This document shows, piece after piece, positions 8,784-19,065 of a DNA stretch of 64,000 nt (positions within the stretch are counted from its first letter, which is position 1; the number at the start of each line of letters is the position of its first letter). The position numbers and the translations under genes were made by a program. A model generated the notes under the pieces. The model saw only the letters and a list, made by a program, of their open reading frames with translations, did not search any database and was not told where the DNA came from. This DNA is from Xanthomonas euroxanthea (GTDB taxonomy: Bacteria > Pseudomonadota > Gammaproteobacteria > Xanthomonadales > Xanthomonadaceae). The stretch covers positions 713,126 through 777,125 of the forward strand of contig NZ_UIHB01000002.1 of assembly GCF_900476395.1 (NCBI RefSeq), written 5' to 3'.

Positions 8784-8888
8784 CGTTTTGACGTCACAAA
8801 AGTTTCAACCGCAAGAAACGCGCATGTCGCGCACCCCGTCGCTCCTGGCGGACCACGCAGCAGAAGCACGCAGCACAAGGACCGATCG

Positions 8889-9908
8889 ATGTCACTGAAG
8901 CACTTCTTGAACACCCAGGACTGGAGCCGCGCCGAACTGGACGCGCTGTTGACCCAGGCTGCGTTGTTCAAACGCAACAAGCTGGGAAGCGAGCTGAAGG
9001 GCAAGTCGATCGCGCTGGTGTTCTTCAACCCGTCCATGCGCACGCGGACCAGCTTCGAGCTGGGCGCGTTCCAGCTGGGCGGGCATGCAGTGGTGCTGCA
9101 GCCGGGCAAGGATGCCTGGCCGATCGAGTTCAATCTGGGCACGGTGATGGATGGCGACACCGAGGAGCACATCGCCGAAGTGGCGCGCGTGCTGGGCCGC
9201 TATGTCGACCTGATCGGCGTGCGCGCGTTCCCGAAGTTCGTCGACTGGTCCAAGGACCGCGAGGACCAGGTGCTCAGGAGCTTCGCCAAGTACTCGCCGG
9301 TGCCGGTGATCAACATGGAGACGATCACCCACCCGTGCCAGGAGCTGGCGCACGCGCTGGCCTTGCAGGAACACTTCGGCACCCAGGATCTGCGCGGCAA
9401 GAAGTACGTGCTGACCTGGACCTATCACCCCAAGCCGTTGAACACCGCAGTGGCCAATTCCGCACTGACCATCGCCACCCGCATGGGCATGGACGTGACC
9501 CTGCTGTGCCCGACGCCGGACTACATCCTGGACGAGCGCTACATGGACTGGGCAGCGCAGAACGTTGCCGAAAGCGGCGGCTCGCTACAGGTCAGCCACG
9601 ACATCGACAGCGCCTATGCCGGTGCCGACGTGGTGTATGCCAAGAGCTGGGGCGCACTGCCGTTCTTCGGCAACTGGGAGCCGGAAAAGCCGATCCGCGA
9701 CCGGTACCAGCACTTCATCGTCGACGAACGCAAGATGGCGCTGACCAACAACGGCGTGTTCTCGCACTGCCTGCCGCTGCGTCGCAACGTCAAGGCCACC
9801 GACGCGGTGATGGATTCGCCCAACTGTATCGCCATCGACGAGGCCGAGAACCGCCTGCATGTGCAGAAGGCGATCATGGCAGCGCTGGTCGGCCAAGGCC
9901 GGGCATGA
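8889..9908 (+). CDS. argF': N-acetylornithine carbamoyltransferase
   Basis: 339 residues. The carbamoyl-phosphate site is intact (NPSMRTRTSFE near residue 50), with HPCQELAH and the C-terminal HCLPLRR. The overall sequence, including TWTYHPKPLNTAV, matches the acetylornithine (not ornithine) transcarbamylase of Xanthomonas. The product is N-acetyl-L-citrulline, which the deacetylase encoded at 11801 turns into citrulline. First structural gene of the arginine block; it overlaps the OsmC gene by four bases (ATGA). The attenuator-like leader upstream suggests control by arginine supply. Confidence 0.93.
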   Translation: MSLKHFLNTQDWSRAELDALLTQAALFKRNKLGSELKGKSIALVFFNPSMRTRTSFELGAFQLGGHAVVLQPGKDAWPIEFNLGTVMDGDTEEHIAEVARVLGRYVDLIGVRAFPKFVDWSKDREDQVLRSFAKYSPVPVINMETITHPCQELAHALALQEHFGTQDLRGKKYVLTWTYHPKPLNTAVANSALTIATRMGMDVTLLCPTPDYILDERYMDWAAQNVAESGGSLQVSHDIDSAYAGADVVYAKSWGALPFFGNWEPEKPIRDRYQHFIVDERKMALTNNGVFSHCLPLRRNVKATDAVMDSPNCIAIDEAENRLHVQKAIMAALVGQGRA

Positions 9909-10375
9909 GCGGCCACACCCATCACTACACCGCGCAGGTCACCTGGACCGGCGATCGCGGCGAGGGCACTGGGAGCTACCGCGGCTATGGCCGCGAGCAC
10001 GAGATCGCCATCGCCGGCAAGCCGACGCTGGCCGGTTCGGCCGACTCGGCGTTCCGCGGCGACGCCTCGCGGCACAACCCCGAGGATCTGCTCGTGGCCT
10101 CGCTGTCGGCCTGCCACATGCTCTGGTACCTGCATCTGGCCGCCGAGTCCGGCGTGGTGGTGCGCGGCTACGTCGACGAGGCCGGCGGCACGATGCTGAC
10201 CGACGCCGGCGGCGGCCAGTTCCGCGAGGTGGTGCTGCATCCGGTCGTCACGATTTCCGCCGGTGATCCGGCGGCCGCGCAGGCGCTGCACCATGCCGCG
10301 CACGCGGCCTGTTTCATCGCCCGTTCGGTCAACTTCCCGGTGCGCTGCGAGCCGCGCGTCGTGGTTGTCGAGTAG
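9905..10375 (+). CDS. OsmC/Ohr family protein
   Basis: 156 residues. The two family cysteines are present: Cys70 in [18 protein letters not shown] and Cys136 in HAACFIARS. OsmC/Ohr proteins reduce organic hydroperoxides with lipoyl partners in the cytoplasm. The ATG overlaps the argF' stop by four bases, so it is translated with the arginine genes; no reason for that link is evident. argG follows 35 bases later. Confidence 0.88.
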   Translation: MSGHTHHYTAQVTWTGDRGEGTGSYRGYGREHEIAIAGKPTLAGSADSAFRGDASRHNPEDLLVASLSACHMLWYLHLAAESGVVVRGYVDEAGGTMLTDAGGGQFREVVLHPVVTISAGDPAAAQALHHAAHAACFIARSVNFPVRCEPRVVVVE

Positions 10376-10410
10376 GTTCCCTTTTCTACCTTCCCCCCAG
10401 GATCTTCGTC

Positions 10411-11604
10411 ATGAGCAGCAAAGATATCGTTCTCGCCTTCTCCGGCGGCCTCGACACCAGCTTCTGCATTCCGTATCTGCAGGCGCAGGGCTATGCGGTG
10501 CACACCGTGTTCGCCGATACCGGCGGCGTGGATGCGGAGGAACGCGACTTCATCGAGAAGCGCGCCGCCGAGCTGGGCGCGGCCAGCCATGTCACCGTCG
10601 ATGGCGGTCCGGCCATCTGGCAGGGCTTCGTCAAGCCGTTCGTGTGGGCCGGCGAGGGCTACCAGGGCCAGTACCCGTTGCTGGTGTCCGACCGTTACCT
10701 GATCGTCGATGCCGCGCTCAAGCGCGCCGGGGAACTGGGCACGCGCAGCATCGCCCACGGCTGCACCGGCATGGGCAACGACCAGGTGCGCTTCGATCTG
10801 GCGGTCAAGGCGCTGGGCGACTACCAGATCGTGGCGCCGATCCGCGAGATCCAGAAGGAGCACACCCAGACCCGCGCCTACGAGCAGAAGTATCTGGAAG
10901 AGCGCGGCTTCGGCGTGCGCGCCAAGCAGCAGGCCTACACCATCAACGAGAACCTGCTCGGGCTGACCATGTCCGGCGGCGAGATCGACCGTTGGGAAGC
11001 GCCGGGTGAAGGTGCGCGTGGCTGGTGCGCGCCGCGCAGCGAGTGGCCGGCCGAAGCGCTGACCGTCACCCTGACGTTCGTCGAAGGCGAGGCTGTTGAA
11101 CTCAACGGCAAGGCGCTACCGGGCGAGCAGATCCTGGCCAAGCTCAACAGGCTGTTTGCGCCCTACGGCGTGGGCCGCGGCGTGTATACCGGCGACACCG
11201 TGATCGGTTTGAAGGGCCGCATCGTCTTCGAAGCGCCCGGCCTGATTTCGCTGCTGACCGCGCACCGCGCGCTGGAAGATGCGGTGCTGACCAAGCAGCA
11301 GAACCGCTTCAAGCCGGATGTGGCGCGCAAGTGGGTGGAGCTGGTGTACGAAGGCTTCTATCACGATCCGCTCAAGACCGACATCGAGGCGTTTTTGAAG
11401 TCGTCGCAGTCCAAGGTCAACGGCGAGGTCACGCTGGAAACCCGCGGTGGCCGCGTCGATGCGGTGGCGGTGCGTTCGCCGCATCTGCTCAACACCAAGG
11501 GCGCGACCTACGCGCAGTCGGCCGACTGGGGCGTGGAAGAGGCGGAAGGCTTCATCAAGCTGTTCGGGATGAGCTCGACGCTGTACGCCCAGGTGAATCG
11601 CTGA
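10411..11604 (+). CDS. argG: Argininosuccinate synthase
   Basis: 397 residues, the usual length. The ATP pyrophosphatase motif AFSGGLDTS is near residue 10, followed by [10 protein letters not shown] and [14 protein letters not shown]. It condenses citrulline with aspartate using ATP to give argininosuccinate. It sits between the OsmC gene and the acetylcitrulline deacetylase gene, from which it is separated by a 196-base spacer with repeat palindromes. Confidence 0.95.
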   Translation: MSSKDIVLAFSGGLDTSFCIPYLQAQGYAVHTVFADTGGVDAEERDFIEKRAAELGAASHVTVDGGPAIWQGFVKPFVWAGEGYQGQYPLLVSDRYLIVDAALKRAGELGTRSIAHGCTGMGNDQVRFDLAVKALGDYQIVAPIREIQKEHTQTRAYEQKYLEERGFGVRAKQQAYTINENLLGLTMSGGEIDRWEAPGEGARGWCAPRSEWPAEALTVTLTFVEGEAVELNGKALPGEQILAKLNRLFAPYGVGRGVYTGDTVIGLKGRIVFEAPGLISLLTAHRALEDAVLTKQQNRFKPDVARKWVELVYEGFYHDPLKTDIEAFLKSSQSKVNGEVTLETRGGRVDAVAVRSPHLLNTKGATYAQSADWGVEEAEGFIKLFGMSSTLYAQVNR

Positions 11605-11800
11605 GGCGACCGCTCCGCAGGCAGCCGGCATCTTGCTTCTCCCGCGTGCGGGAGAAGCTGGCGCATCGCGCCGGATGAGGGCGACCTGCCGCATGCCCCC
11701 ATCCGCCCTGTCGGGCACCTTCCCCCGCAGGCGGGGGAAGGGCCAGAGGGGCGTTAGAAAGACCGACTACCCTCTGGCCGACGCAATCAAGACGCGATCA
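11605..11800. repeat. Intergenic palindromic repeat between argG and argE'
   Basis: Holds two hairpins: GCTTCTCCCGCGTGCGGGAGAAGC near 11635-11660 and a block near 11700-11745 with CATCCGCCCTGTCGGGCACC followed by CTTCCCCCGCAGGCGGGGGAAGG. The second block is a variant of the one at about 6430-6470. No gene is seen. It may act as mRNA-stabilising or processing structure inside the arginine cluster. Confidence 0.6.
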
Positions 11801-12901
11801 ATGACCACACTGCTCGACAACACACTGCCGCATCTGCAAAAGCTGGTGTCCTTCGACACCCGCAATCCGCCGCGGGCGATCGCTGCCGAGGGCGGCATCT
11901 TCGATTATCTGCGCGCGCAGCTGCCCGGGTTCCAGGTCGAGGTGATCGACCACGGTGCCGGTGCGGTAAGCCTGTATGCGGTGCGCGGTGCGCCCAAGTA
12001 CCTGTTCAACGTGCATCTGGATACGGTGCCGGATTCGCCGCACTGGAGTGCCGATCCGCACGTGATGCGGCGTACCGACGATCGCGTGATCGGTCTGGGC
12101 GTCTGCGACATCAAGGGGGCGGCAGCGGCGCTGGTGGCGGCGGCCAATGCCGGGCAGGGCGATGCGGCATTCCTGTTTTCTTCCGACGAGGAAGCCAACG
12201 ACCCGCGCTGCATCGCCGCGTTCCTGGCGCGCGGCGTGCCGTATGAGGCGGTGCTGGTCGCCGAGCCGACCATGAGCGAGGCGGTGCTGGCGCATCGCGG
12301 AATCAGCTCGGTGCTGATGCGCTTTGCCGGGCGTGCCGGGCATGCGTCGGGCAAGCAGGATCCATCCGCCAGTGCGCTGCACCAGGCGATGCGCTGGGGC
12401 GGCAGGGCACTGGAGCATGTGGAGTCGCTGGCGCATGCGCGCTTCGGCGGCCTGACCGGCCTGCGTTTCAACATCGGCCGCGTCGAGGGTGGCATCAAGG
12501 CCAACATGATCGCGCCGGCGGCCGAGCTGCGTTTCGGCTTTCGTCCGCTGCCGTCGATGGACGTGGATGGCTTGCTGGCCACGTTTGCCGGCTTCGCCGA
12601 TCCTGCGGCAGCGCAGTTCGAAGAAACCTTTCGCGGGCCGAGCCTGCCGTCGGGTGACATCGCGCGTGCCGAGGAACGCCGCCTGGCCGCACGCGATGTC
12701 GCCGATGCGCTGGACCTGCCGATCGGCAATGCAGTGGATTTCTGGACCGAGGCCTCGCTGTTCTCGGCCGGTGGCTATACCGCACTGGTGTACGGACCGG
12801 GCGACATCGCCCAGGCGCACACCGCCGACGAGTTCGTGATGCTTGCGCAGTTGCAGCGTTACGCCGAGTCGGTCCATCGCATCATCAACGGCTGCAACTG
12901 A
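11801..12901 (+). CDS. argE': N-acetyl-L-citrulline deacetylase, M20 family
   Basis: 366 residues from the ATG at 11801, the start that fits the family N-terminus. Metal ligands are visible in FNVHLDTVPD (H72, D74), GVCDIKGA and SSDEEAND. Xanthomonas uses this ArgE-like enzyme to deacetylate acetylcitrulline, matching the acetylornithine carbamoyltransferase upstream. Generic annotation as acetylornithine deacetylase would be misleading here. The argAB gene follows 48 bases later. Confidence 0.9.
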   Translation: MTTLLDNTLPHLQKLVSFDTRNPPRAIAAEGGIFDYLRAQLPGFQVEVIDHGAGAVSLYAVRGAPKYLFNVHLDTVPDSPHWSADPHVMRRTDDRVIGLGVCDIKGAAAALVAAANAGQGDAAFLFSSDEEANDPRCIAAFLARGVPYEAVLVAEPTMSEAVLAHRGISSVLMRFAGRAGHASGKQDPSASALHQAMRWGGRALEHVESLAHARFGGLTGLRFNIGRVEGGIKANMIAPAAELRFGFRPLPSMDVDGLLATFAGFADPAAAQFEETFRGPSLPSGDIARAEERRLAARDVADALDLPIGNAVDFWTEASLFSAGGYTALVYGPGDIAQAHTADEFVMLAQLQRYAESVHRIINGCN

Positions 12902-12949
12902 AGCCGCGTTCCGCGCCTGGCGCGGCCATTCCTCTCTTCGATCACGGCA

Positions 12950-14293
12950 ATGTCCCTCTCCGCACAGCCCCACAAACAGACCCGTCAGACCATCGTGCGC
13001 CTGCTTTCGAGCATGGCCAGCGCCAAGGAAATCAGCCAGTACCTCAAGCGTTTCTCGCAGCTGGATGCCAAACGCTTTGCGGTGGTCAAGGTGGGCGGCG
13101 CGGTGCTGCGCGACGACCTGGACGCGCTGACCTCGTCGCTGTCGTTCCTGCAGGAAGTGGGCCTGACCCCGATCGTGCTGCATGGCGCCGGCCCGCAGCT
13201 GGATGCGGAGCTGTCTGCAGCGGGCATCGAAAAACAGACCGTCAACGGCTTGCGGGTGACCTCGCCCGAAGCCCTGGCGATCGTGCGCAAGGTGTTCCAG
13301 GCCTCCAACCTCAAGCTGGTGGAAGCGCTGCAGCAGAATGGCGCGCGTGCGACCTCGATCACCGGCGGCGTGTTCGAAGCGCAGTATCTGGATCGCGACA
13401 CCTATGGCCTGGTCGGCGAGGTCAAGGCGGTGAACCTGGCGCCGATCGAAGCCAGCCTGCAGGCCGGCTCGATTCCGGTGATCACCAGCCTGGGCGAGAC
13501 GCCGAGCGGGCAGATCCTCAACGTCAACGCGGATTTTGCCGCCAATGAGCTGGTGCAGGAGCTGCAGCCGTACAAGATCATCTTCCTCACCGGCACCGGC
13601 GGTCTGCTGGATGCCGATGGCAAGGTCATCGACTCGATCAACCTGTCCACCGAGTTCGACCATCTGATGCAGCAGCCGTGGATCAACGGCGGCATGCGGG
13701 TGAAGATCGAACAGATCAAGGACCTGCTCGATCGCCTGCCGCTGGAGTCGTCGGTGTCGATCACCCGGCCGGCCGATCTGGCCAAGGAACTGTTCACCCA
13801 CAAGGGCTCGGGCACGCTGGTGCGGCGCGGCGAGCGCGTGCTGCGTGCGACCTCCTGGGACGAACTGGACCTGCCGCGGCTCAGGACCCTGATCGAATCC
13901 AGCTTCGGCCGCACGCTGGTGCCCGATTACTTCAGCAACACCAAGTTGCTGCGCGCCTATGTCAGCGAGAACTACCGCGCCGCGGTGATCCTCACCGACG
14001 AAGGCATGCTGGGTGCAAGCGCGCTGATCTACCTGGACAAGTTCGCCGTGCTCGACGACGCCCAGGGCGAAGGCCTGGGCCGTGCAGTGTGGAACGTGAT
14101 GCGCGAGGAAACCCCGCAACTGTTCTGGCGCTCGCGTCACAACAACCAGGTCAACATTTTCTATTACGCCGAGTCCGACGGCTGCATCAAGCAGGAGAAG
14201 TGGAAGGTGTTCTGGTACGGGCTGGAGAACTTCGAGCAGATCCAGCACTGCGTGGCGCATTGCGCGACGCGTCAGCCGACGCTGCTGGGCTGA
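12950..14293 (+). CDS. argB: Bifunctional N-acetylglutamate synthase/kinase
   Basis: 447 residues, much longer than a stand-alone kinase (about 300). Residues ~60-290 are an amino acid kinase domain ([40 protein letters not shown]). Residues ~300-447 are a GNAT acetyltransferase domain of the vertebrate-like NAGS type ([28 protein letters not shown]). The enzyme makes N-acetylglutamate and phosphorylates it, the first two steps of arginine synthesis. It may be feedback-inhibited by arginine, as known for NAGS/K of Xanthomonas. The gene fills both argA and argB roles. Confidence 0.93.
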   Translation: MSLSAQPHKQTRQTIVRLLSSMASAKEISQYLKRFSQLDAKRFAVVKVGGAVLRDDLDALTSSLSFLQEVGLTPIVLHGAGPQLDAELSAAGIEKQTVNGLRVTSPEALAIVRKVFQASNLKLVEALQQNGARATSITGGVFEAQYLDRDTYGLVGEVKAVNLAPIEASLQAGSIPVITSLGETPSGQILNVNADFAANELVQELQPYKIIFLTGTGGLLDADGKVIDSINLSTEFDHLMQQPWINGGMRVKIEQIKDLLDRLPLESSVSITRPADLAKELFTHKGSGTLVRRGERVLRATSWDELDLPRLRTLIESSFGRTLVPDYFSNTKLLRAYVSENYRAAVILTDEGMLGASALIYLDKFAVLDDAQGEGLGRAVWNVMREETPQLFWRSRHNNQVNIFYYAESDGCIKQEKWKVFWYGLENFEQIQHCVAHCATRQPTLLG

Positions 14294-14298
14294 GTACG

Positions 14299-14910
14299 AT
14301 GGCGCCCGTCGCATTGCCAGCGCTTTGGCGCGAGCTGCCCACGTTGCGCGGGCAACACGCAACACTGGAACCATTGCAGGCTGCGCATGCCGATGGTCTG
14401 CGCGCTGCGCTGGGCGACGGGGCCTTGTCGCGGCTGTGGTACACCGGCGTGCCGGCACCGGCGCAGGTGGACGACTACGTGGGCGCGGCCTTGGATGCGC
14501 AAGCCGACGGGCGGGTGCTGCCTTACGTGGTGCGCGATGCGGCCGGCGAGGTCGTCGGCTGCACACGCTATTACGGGCTGGATGCGACAGTGCCCAAGCT
14601 GTCGATCGGCTACACCTGGTACGCGCCGCGCGTGCAGCGCAGCGGCGTCAATACCGACACCAAGCGGATGCTGCTGCAGCACGCCTTCGAGACGCTGGGC
14701 TGCCTGAGCGTGGTGTTCGAGACCAGCTGGTTCAATCACACCTCGCGCGCGGCGATTGCGCGGCTTGGTGCAAAGCAGGACGGCGTGCTGCGCAATTACA
14801 CCCGTCACCCTGACGGCACGCCGCGCGACACCGTGGTGTTCTCCATCATCGATACGGAATGGGCCGGGGTCAAACGCCACCTGCAGTTTCGCCTGGAAGC
14901 AAACGCATGA
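14299..14910 (+). CDS. GNAT family N-acetyltransferase
   Basis: 203 residues, RimJ/RimL-like GNAT fold: [16 protein letters not shown] at the start, then [40 protein letters not shown] and an [12 protein letters not shown] helix with acetyl-CoA binding character. The acceptor is unknown; proteins, amino acids or antibiotics are all possible. It starts five bases after argAB and overlaps argC by four bases, so it is firmly inside the arginine operon. Confidence 0.85.
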   Translation: MAPVALPALWRELPTLRGQHATLEPLQAAHADGLRAALGDGALSRLWYTGVPAPAQVDDYVGAALDAQADGRVLPYVVRDAAGEVVGCTRYYGLDATVPKLSIGYTWYAPRVQRSGVNTDTKRMLLQHAFETLGCLSVVFETSWFNHTSRAAIARLGAKQDGVLRNYTRHPDGTPRDTVVFSIIDTEWAGVKRHLQFRLEANA

Positions 14911-15857
14911 CTGTTCAAACAACGACCATTGGCATCGTCGGGGCCCGCGGGCATACCGGATCGGAATTGATCAAGCTGGTGGTGGCACACCCGCATCTGC
15001 AGCTGCTGTTCGTGTCCTCGCGCGAGCTGGCCGGGCAACCGGTGGCCGAGCACAACGCGGCGTATCGCGGTGAGCTGCGCTACGAGAGCCTGGATGCCGA
15101 TGCGGTGGCCGCCAAGGCCGCCGACGTGGTGATCCTGGCATTGCCCAACGGCAAGGCCGAGCCCTTCGTCGCGGCGATCGATGCGGTCAGGCCGCAGACG
15201 CTGCTGATCGATCTGTCGGCCGATTACCGCTTCGATCCGGCCTGGTATTACGGGTTGCCGGAGCTGACGCGCGGCAGCTACGCCGGGCAGCGACGCATCA
15301 GCAATCCGGGCTGCTATGCCACCGCGATGCAGCTGACGATCGCGCCCTTGCTCGACCAACTGGCCGGCCCGCCACAGTGTTTCGGCGTGTCCGGGTATTC
15401 CGGCGCGGGTACCACGCCGTCGGACAAGAACAACCCCGAGTTGCTGGCCGATAACCTGATGCCGTATGCGCTGACCAACCACATGCACGAGCGCGAAGTC
15501 TCTGCGCAGCTCGGGGTGCCGGTGGAGTTCATGCCGCATGTGGCGCCGCATTTCCGCGGCATCACCATGACCGTCAACCTGTGGCTGCAGCAGCCGCTGA
15601 CACGCGAGCAGATCCAGGCGCGCTACACGCAGCGTTACGCCGACGAGCCGTTGATCGAGATCGTCGATGAAGCGCCGTGGGTCAGCCGCATCGCCGGCAG
15701 GCATGGCGTGCAGATCGGCGGCGTGACGCTGGCGCCGGGCAACAAGCGCGTGGTGGTTGTGGCAACGCTGGACAACCTGCTCAAGGGCGCGGCGACGCAG
15801 GCGATGCAGAATCTCAATCTGGCGTTGGGCTGGGACGAATTGACTGCGATTGGCTGA
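14907..15857 (+). CDS. argC: N-acetyl-gamma-glutamyl-phosphate reductase
   Basis: 316 residues, short form. The NADP-binding start is [14 protein letters not shown]; the catalytic cysteine is Cys136 in [10 protein letters not shown]; a conserved HMHERE motif follows. It reduces acetylglutamyl phosphate to the semialdehyde. The start at 14907 overlaps the GNAT stop (ATGA). argD, the next enzyme, is not in the window. Confidence 0.94.
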   Translation: MTVQTTTIGIVGARGHTGSELIKLVVAHPHLQLLFVSSRELAGQPVAEHNAAYRGELRYESLDADAVAAKAADVVILALPNGKAEPFVAAIDAVRPQTLLIDLSADYRFDPAWYYGLPELTRGSYAGQRRISNPGCYATAMQLTIAPLLDQLAGPPQCFGVSGYSGAGTTPSDKNNPELLADNLMPYALTNHMHEREVSAQLGVPVEFMPHVAPHFRGITMTVNLWLQQPLTREQIQARYTQRYADEPLIEIVDEAPWVSRIAGRHGVQIGGVTLAPGNKRVVVVATLDNLLKGAATQAMQNLNLALGWDELTAIG

Positions 15858-15861
15858 TGAT

Positions 15862-15954
15862 GCGAGTCCCTCGCAAGAGCCCGCACATCCTTGTGCGGGG
15901 ATTCAAAGGTGCGAGTCCCTCGCAGAAGCCCGCACCTCCATGTGCGGGGATTTA
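15862..15954. repeat. Tandem duplicated hairpin repeat before argH
   Basis: Two copies of a 49-base unit start at 15862 and 15911. Each begins GCGAGTCCCTCGCA and contains CCCGCACxTCCxTGTGCGGGG, a hairpin. The copies differ at a few positions. They fill the argC-argH spacer and might act as partial terminators, processing sites or RNA stability elements. No T-run follows, so full termination is unlikely. Confidence 0.85.
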
Positions 15955-15984
15955 ACTGGACGACTTATTTCGAGACGCTTTCCG

Positions 15985-17280
15985 ATGACCAATCTGTTGT
16001 GGCAAAAACCCGGCGTGGCGGTGGACGCCAAGATCCAGAGCTTCCTGGCCGGCGACGACGTCATCCTGGACCGCGAGTTCTTCCTGTACGACATCGCTGC
16101 CAGCAAGGCGCATGCGCAGGGACTGCAGCACATCGGCATCCTGTCGCTGCAGGAGCTGGGCGGACTGAGCGAACAGCTTGACCTGCTGGCGGCCGATTTC
16201 CGCAGTGGCACGTTCGTGCTGGACGAGCGCTACGAGGACTGCCATTCGGCGATCGAGGCGCGCCTGACCGAACGGCTGGGCGATGCCGGCCGCAAGATCC
16301 ACACCGGGCGCAGCCGTAACGACCAGATCCTGGTCGCTACCCGCCTGTGGTTGAAGGACAAGCTGCAACGCGTGGCCGAGCTCGGCGCGGAGATCGCCAA
16401 GGTGGCGCTGGACCGCGCGCAGGCAGAAGCCGCGTTGCCAGTGCCGGGCTATACGCATATCCAGCGTGCGGTGGTGTCCTCGGCCGGCATGTGGTGGGCG
16501 GGCTGGGCAGAGGCCTTTATCGACGACGCGGTGCGTGCGGCCGATACCTTGCGCCTGGTGGACAGCAATCCGCTCGGTACTGCGGCCGGCTATGGTGTCA
16601 ACCTGCCGCTGGACCGTGCGCATACCACCGCCGAGCTGGGCTTTGCACGGCTGCAGGTCTCGCCGATCTATGCGCAGCTCTCGCGTGGCAAGTACGAACT
16701 GGCCGCGCTTGAGGCGCTTGGCAGCGCAACGCTGGACCTGCGCCGGATTGCCTGGGACCTGTCGTTGTTCACCAGCGGCGAGTTCGCCTTCGTCGCGCTG
16801 CCGGCGCAGTACACCACCGGCAGCTCGATCATGCCGAACAAGCGCAACCCCGACGTGATCGAGCTGATGCGCGCCACCCACGCCAGCGTGGCCGCCGCGC
16901 GCACCGAGATCGAACAGCTGCTGTCGCTGCCATCGGGCTATCACCGCGACCTGCAGAGCAGCAAGGGGGCGATCGTGCATGGCTTCGGGCGCGGCCTGGC
17001 GGCGCTGGAACTGCTGCCGGCCCTGCTGGCCAACCTGGAATGGCGCCCGGACAAGCTGCGTGCGGCGATCGATTCGGGCATGTACGCCACCGATGTGGCG
17101 GTGGAAGCAGCCGTTGCCGGCGTGCCGTTCCGCGAGGCCTACAAGGCCGCGGCGGAATCGGCCGACACCGCCGGGCAGGGCCGCACGCCGGAAGGCAGCC
17201 TGGCCGCGCGCGTCTCGCCAGGCGCCGCCGCGGACCTGCAGCTGGACGTGCTGCGTGCCCGCTGGGAGGCGCTGGTCTGA
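15985..17280 (+). CDS. argH: Argininosuccinate lyase
   Basis: 431 residues from the ATG at 15985. Fumarase/aspartase superfamily signature [13 protein letters not shown] is present, with HTGRSRNDQ and YTHIQRAV. It splits argininosuccinate into arginine and fumarate, ending the pathway. The stop TGA overlaps the start of the cupin gene (TGATG). Confidence 0.95.
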   Translation: MTNLLWQKPGVAVDAKIQSFLAGDDVILDREFFLYDIAASKAHAQGLQHIGILSLQELGGLSEQLDLLAADFRSGTFVLDERYEDCHSAIEARLTERLGDAGRKIHTGRSRNDQILVATRLWLKDKLQRVAELGAEIAKVALDRAQAEAALPVPGYTHIQRAVVSSAGMWWAGWAEAFIDDAVRAADTLRLVDSNPLGTAAGYGVNLPLDRAHTTAELGFARLQVSPIYAQLSRGKYELAALEALGSATLDLRRIAWDLSLFTSGEFAFVALPAQYTTGSSIMPNKRNPDVIELMRATHASVAAARTEIEQLLSLPSGYHRDLQSSKGAIVHGFGRGLAALELLPALLANLEWRPDKLRAAIDSGMYATDVAVEAAVAGVPFREAYKAAAESADTAGQGRTPEGSLAARVSPGAAADLQLDVLRARWEALV

Positions 17281-17633
17281 TGGCCGTGATCAGTACCGAC
17301 AGCGCAGAACATTATCCCTGGGGCGAGGCCAGCGATGGCTGGCACCTGCTGCGCGACCCCACCCTGAGCGTGCTGGAAGAACGCATGCCGCCGGGCGCTG
17401 CCGAACTGCGCCATCGGCACAGCCGCGCACGGCATTTCTTCTATGTGCTGGCCGGCGAGGTGATGCTGCAGCTGGACGGCGAGCAGCATGTGCTGCGCGC
17501 GGGGCAGGGCCTGCATGTGCCGCCCGGTTCCACCCACCAGATGCACAACCTGTCCGAGAGGGAAGCGCGCTTTCTGGTGATTTCCACGCCGTTCGGTCGT
17601 AGCGAAGCAACACCCGACAAGGAGGCCGGCTGA
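17280..17633 (+). CDS. Cupin-domain protein
   Basis: 117 residues, one conserved cupin barrel: RHRHSRARHFFYVLAGE supplies two His ligands and the Glu-like position, and GLHVPPGSTHQMHN the second motif. Small cupins bind metals and act as isomerases, dioxygenases or sensors; the role here is unknown. It overlaps argH and the YciI gene by single-base TGATG junctions, so all three are translationally coupled. Confidence 0.85.
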   Translation: MAVISTDSAEHYPWGEASDGWHLLRDPTLSVLEERMPPGAAELRHRHSRARHFFYVLAGEVMLQLDGEQHVLRAGQGLHVPPGSTHQMHNLSEREARFLVISTPFGRSEATPDKEAG

Positions 17634-17893
17634 TGGCGACGCGCTATCTGGTATTGGCGATGCGCAAGCCGGATTTCCCGGCCGATGTGGTGCAGCCGCA
17701 TCGTGCATTTCTCGACACGCTTCGTGCGGCCGGGCAGCTGGAGCTGACCGGCGGCTTCAGCGATGGCAGTGGTGGCGCCTACGTGCTGGTCAACGTGGAC
17801 AGCCTGCAGCAGGCGCAGCAGATCGTGGCACGTGATCCGCTGGTACTGCGCGATGCCTCCACGCTGACCGTCCATGAGTGGAACACGCACTGA
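17633..17893 (+). CDS. YciI-like protein
   Basis: 86 residues with the YciI pattern: YLVLAMRKPDF, VQPHRAFLDTLRAAGQLELTGGF, and LVNVDSLQQAQQIVARDPL. The conserved His (PH) and Asp (DPL) of the family are present. Its function is unknown; such proteins are ferredoxin-like alpha/beta barrels that may be small enzymes. It is tightly coupled to the cupin upstream; proB begins 13 bases after its stop. Confidence 0.83.
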   Translation: MATRYLVLAMRKPDFPADVVQPHRAFLDTLRAAGQLELTGGFSDGSGGAYVLVNVDSLQQAQQIVARDPLVLRDASTLTVHEWNTH

Positions 17894-17906
17894 GCAGATC
17901 GTCGCC

Positions 17907-19061
17907 ATGAGCACGCCCATCGCCACTGCTGTGTCGTTTACCGAGCAGGCGCTGCCGCCGTGGCGACGCGCAGTGCTCAAGGTCGGCAGCAGCCTGCTGG
18001 CCGCCGATGGCGGTGGCTTGTCGCCACGGTTCGCATTGGGCCTGGCGCAATTCGTCTCGGCCAATCTGGCCGCCGGGCGCGAGCTGGTGATCGTGTCGTC
18101 GGGCGCGGTGGCGGCCGGCCGGGCGATCCTGCCGAAGGCGGCCGAGGCCGGCGCACCGATCGCCGCGCGCCAGGCGCTGGCTGCGCTCGGGCAGGCGCAG
18201 TTGATCGCGCTCTGGCAGCGCTTCTTCGAGCGCCCGGTGGCGCAGGTGTTGCTCACCCACGACGACCTGCGTAACCGCCGCCGCTATCTCAATGCACGCG
18301 CCACCCTGGGCGAGTTGTTGCGGCTGGGCGCGTTGCCGGTGATCAACGAAAACGACACCGTGTCGGTGGACGAGCTCAAGCTGGGCGACAACGACAACCT
18401 GGCCGCGATCGTCGCCGCCCTGGTCGATGCCGATGCCTTGTTCATCGCCACCGATATCGACGGGTTGTACAGCGCCGACCCGCGCAGCAATCCGCTGGCG
18501 CGGCCGCTCGACGAAGTGCCCGAGCTCACTGCCGAGGTGCTGGCGATGGCCGGCGGCAGCGGCAGCAGCGTGGGCACCGGCGGCATGCGCACCAAGCTGG
18601 AGGCCGCTGCCAAGGCCGGCGCGGCCGGCATCGAGACCTATCTGTTCAACGGCCGCAATGGCGATGTGGTGCGCGCCCTGGCGCAGGATCGCCTGCATGG
18701 CACGCGGATCCATGCCGCGCGCACGCGCATCGCCGCCCGCAAGTACTGGCTGCGCCACGCACCGGTGGAGGCGGGCGCAATCCTGATCGATGCCGGTGCC
18801 GCCGCCGCGCTGACCGACAAGGGCGCCTCGCTGCTGCCGGGCGGGGTGGCCGGTGCGCACGGCGACTTCCGGCGTGGCGACATGGTGGAGATCCGCCTGC
18901 GCGATGACGCCGGCGAGCGCTGCCTGGCACGCGGCGTCAGCCAGTATTCGGCCGTGGATATCCGCCGCATCGCCCGCCGCCACTCGCGCGATATCGAGCC
19001 CGTGCTCGGCTACAGCTACGGCGAGAACGTGGTGCATCGCGATGATCTGGTGCTTTTGTAG
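17907..19061 (+). CDS. proB: Glutamate 5-kinase
   Basis: 384 residues from the ATG at 17907 (an in-frame start at 17874 would overlap the YciI gene). Amino acid kinase domain: AVLKVGSSLLA, VSSGAVAAGR, NENDTVSVDELKLGDND, GTGGMRTKLEAA. A C-terminal PUA domain spans roughly residues 285-370. It phosphorylates glutamate for proline synthesis. Proline feedback inhibition is typical of this form. proA lies 137 bases downstream. Confidence 0.95.
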   Translation: MSTPIATAVSFTEQALPPWRRAVLKVGSSLLAADGGGLSPRFALGLAQFVSANLAAGRELVIVSSGAVAAGRAILPKAAEAGAPIAARQALAALGQAQLIALWQRFFERPVAQVLLTHDDLRNRRRYLNARATLGELLRLGALPVINENDTVSVDELKLGDNDNLAAIVAALVDADALFIATDIDGLYSADPRSNPLARPLDEVPELTAEVLAMAGGSGSSVGTGGMRTKLEAAAKAGAAGIETYLFNGRNGDVVRALAQDRLHGTRIHAARTRIAARKYWLRHAPVEAGAILIDAGAAAALTDKGASLLPGGVAGAHGDFRRGDMVEIRLRDDAGERCLARGVSQYSAVDIRRIARRHSRDIEPVLGYSYGENVVHRDDLVLL

Positions 19062-19065
19062 CGGG

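Noticed and set aside
8787-8816. Possible promoter directly before argF' (TTGACG)
   Set aside because: The -35-like TTGACG has no convincing -10 at 16-18 bases, so it was not listed.
11798-14566. 922-residue minus-strand open frame across argE' and argAB
   Set aside because: Opposite strand of two clearly conserved arginine genes; low-complexity His/Arg/Gln-rich translation typical of a shadow frame.
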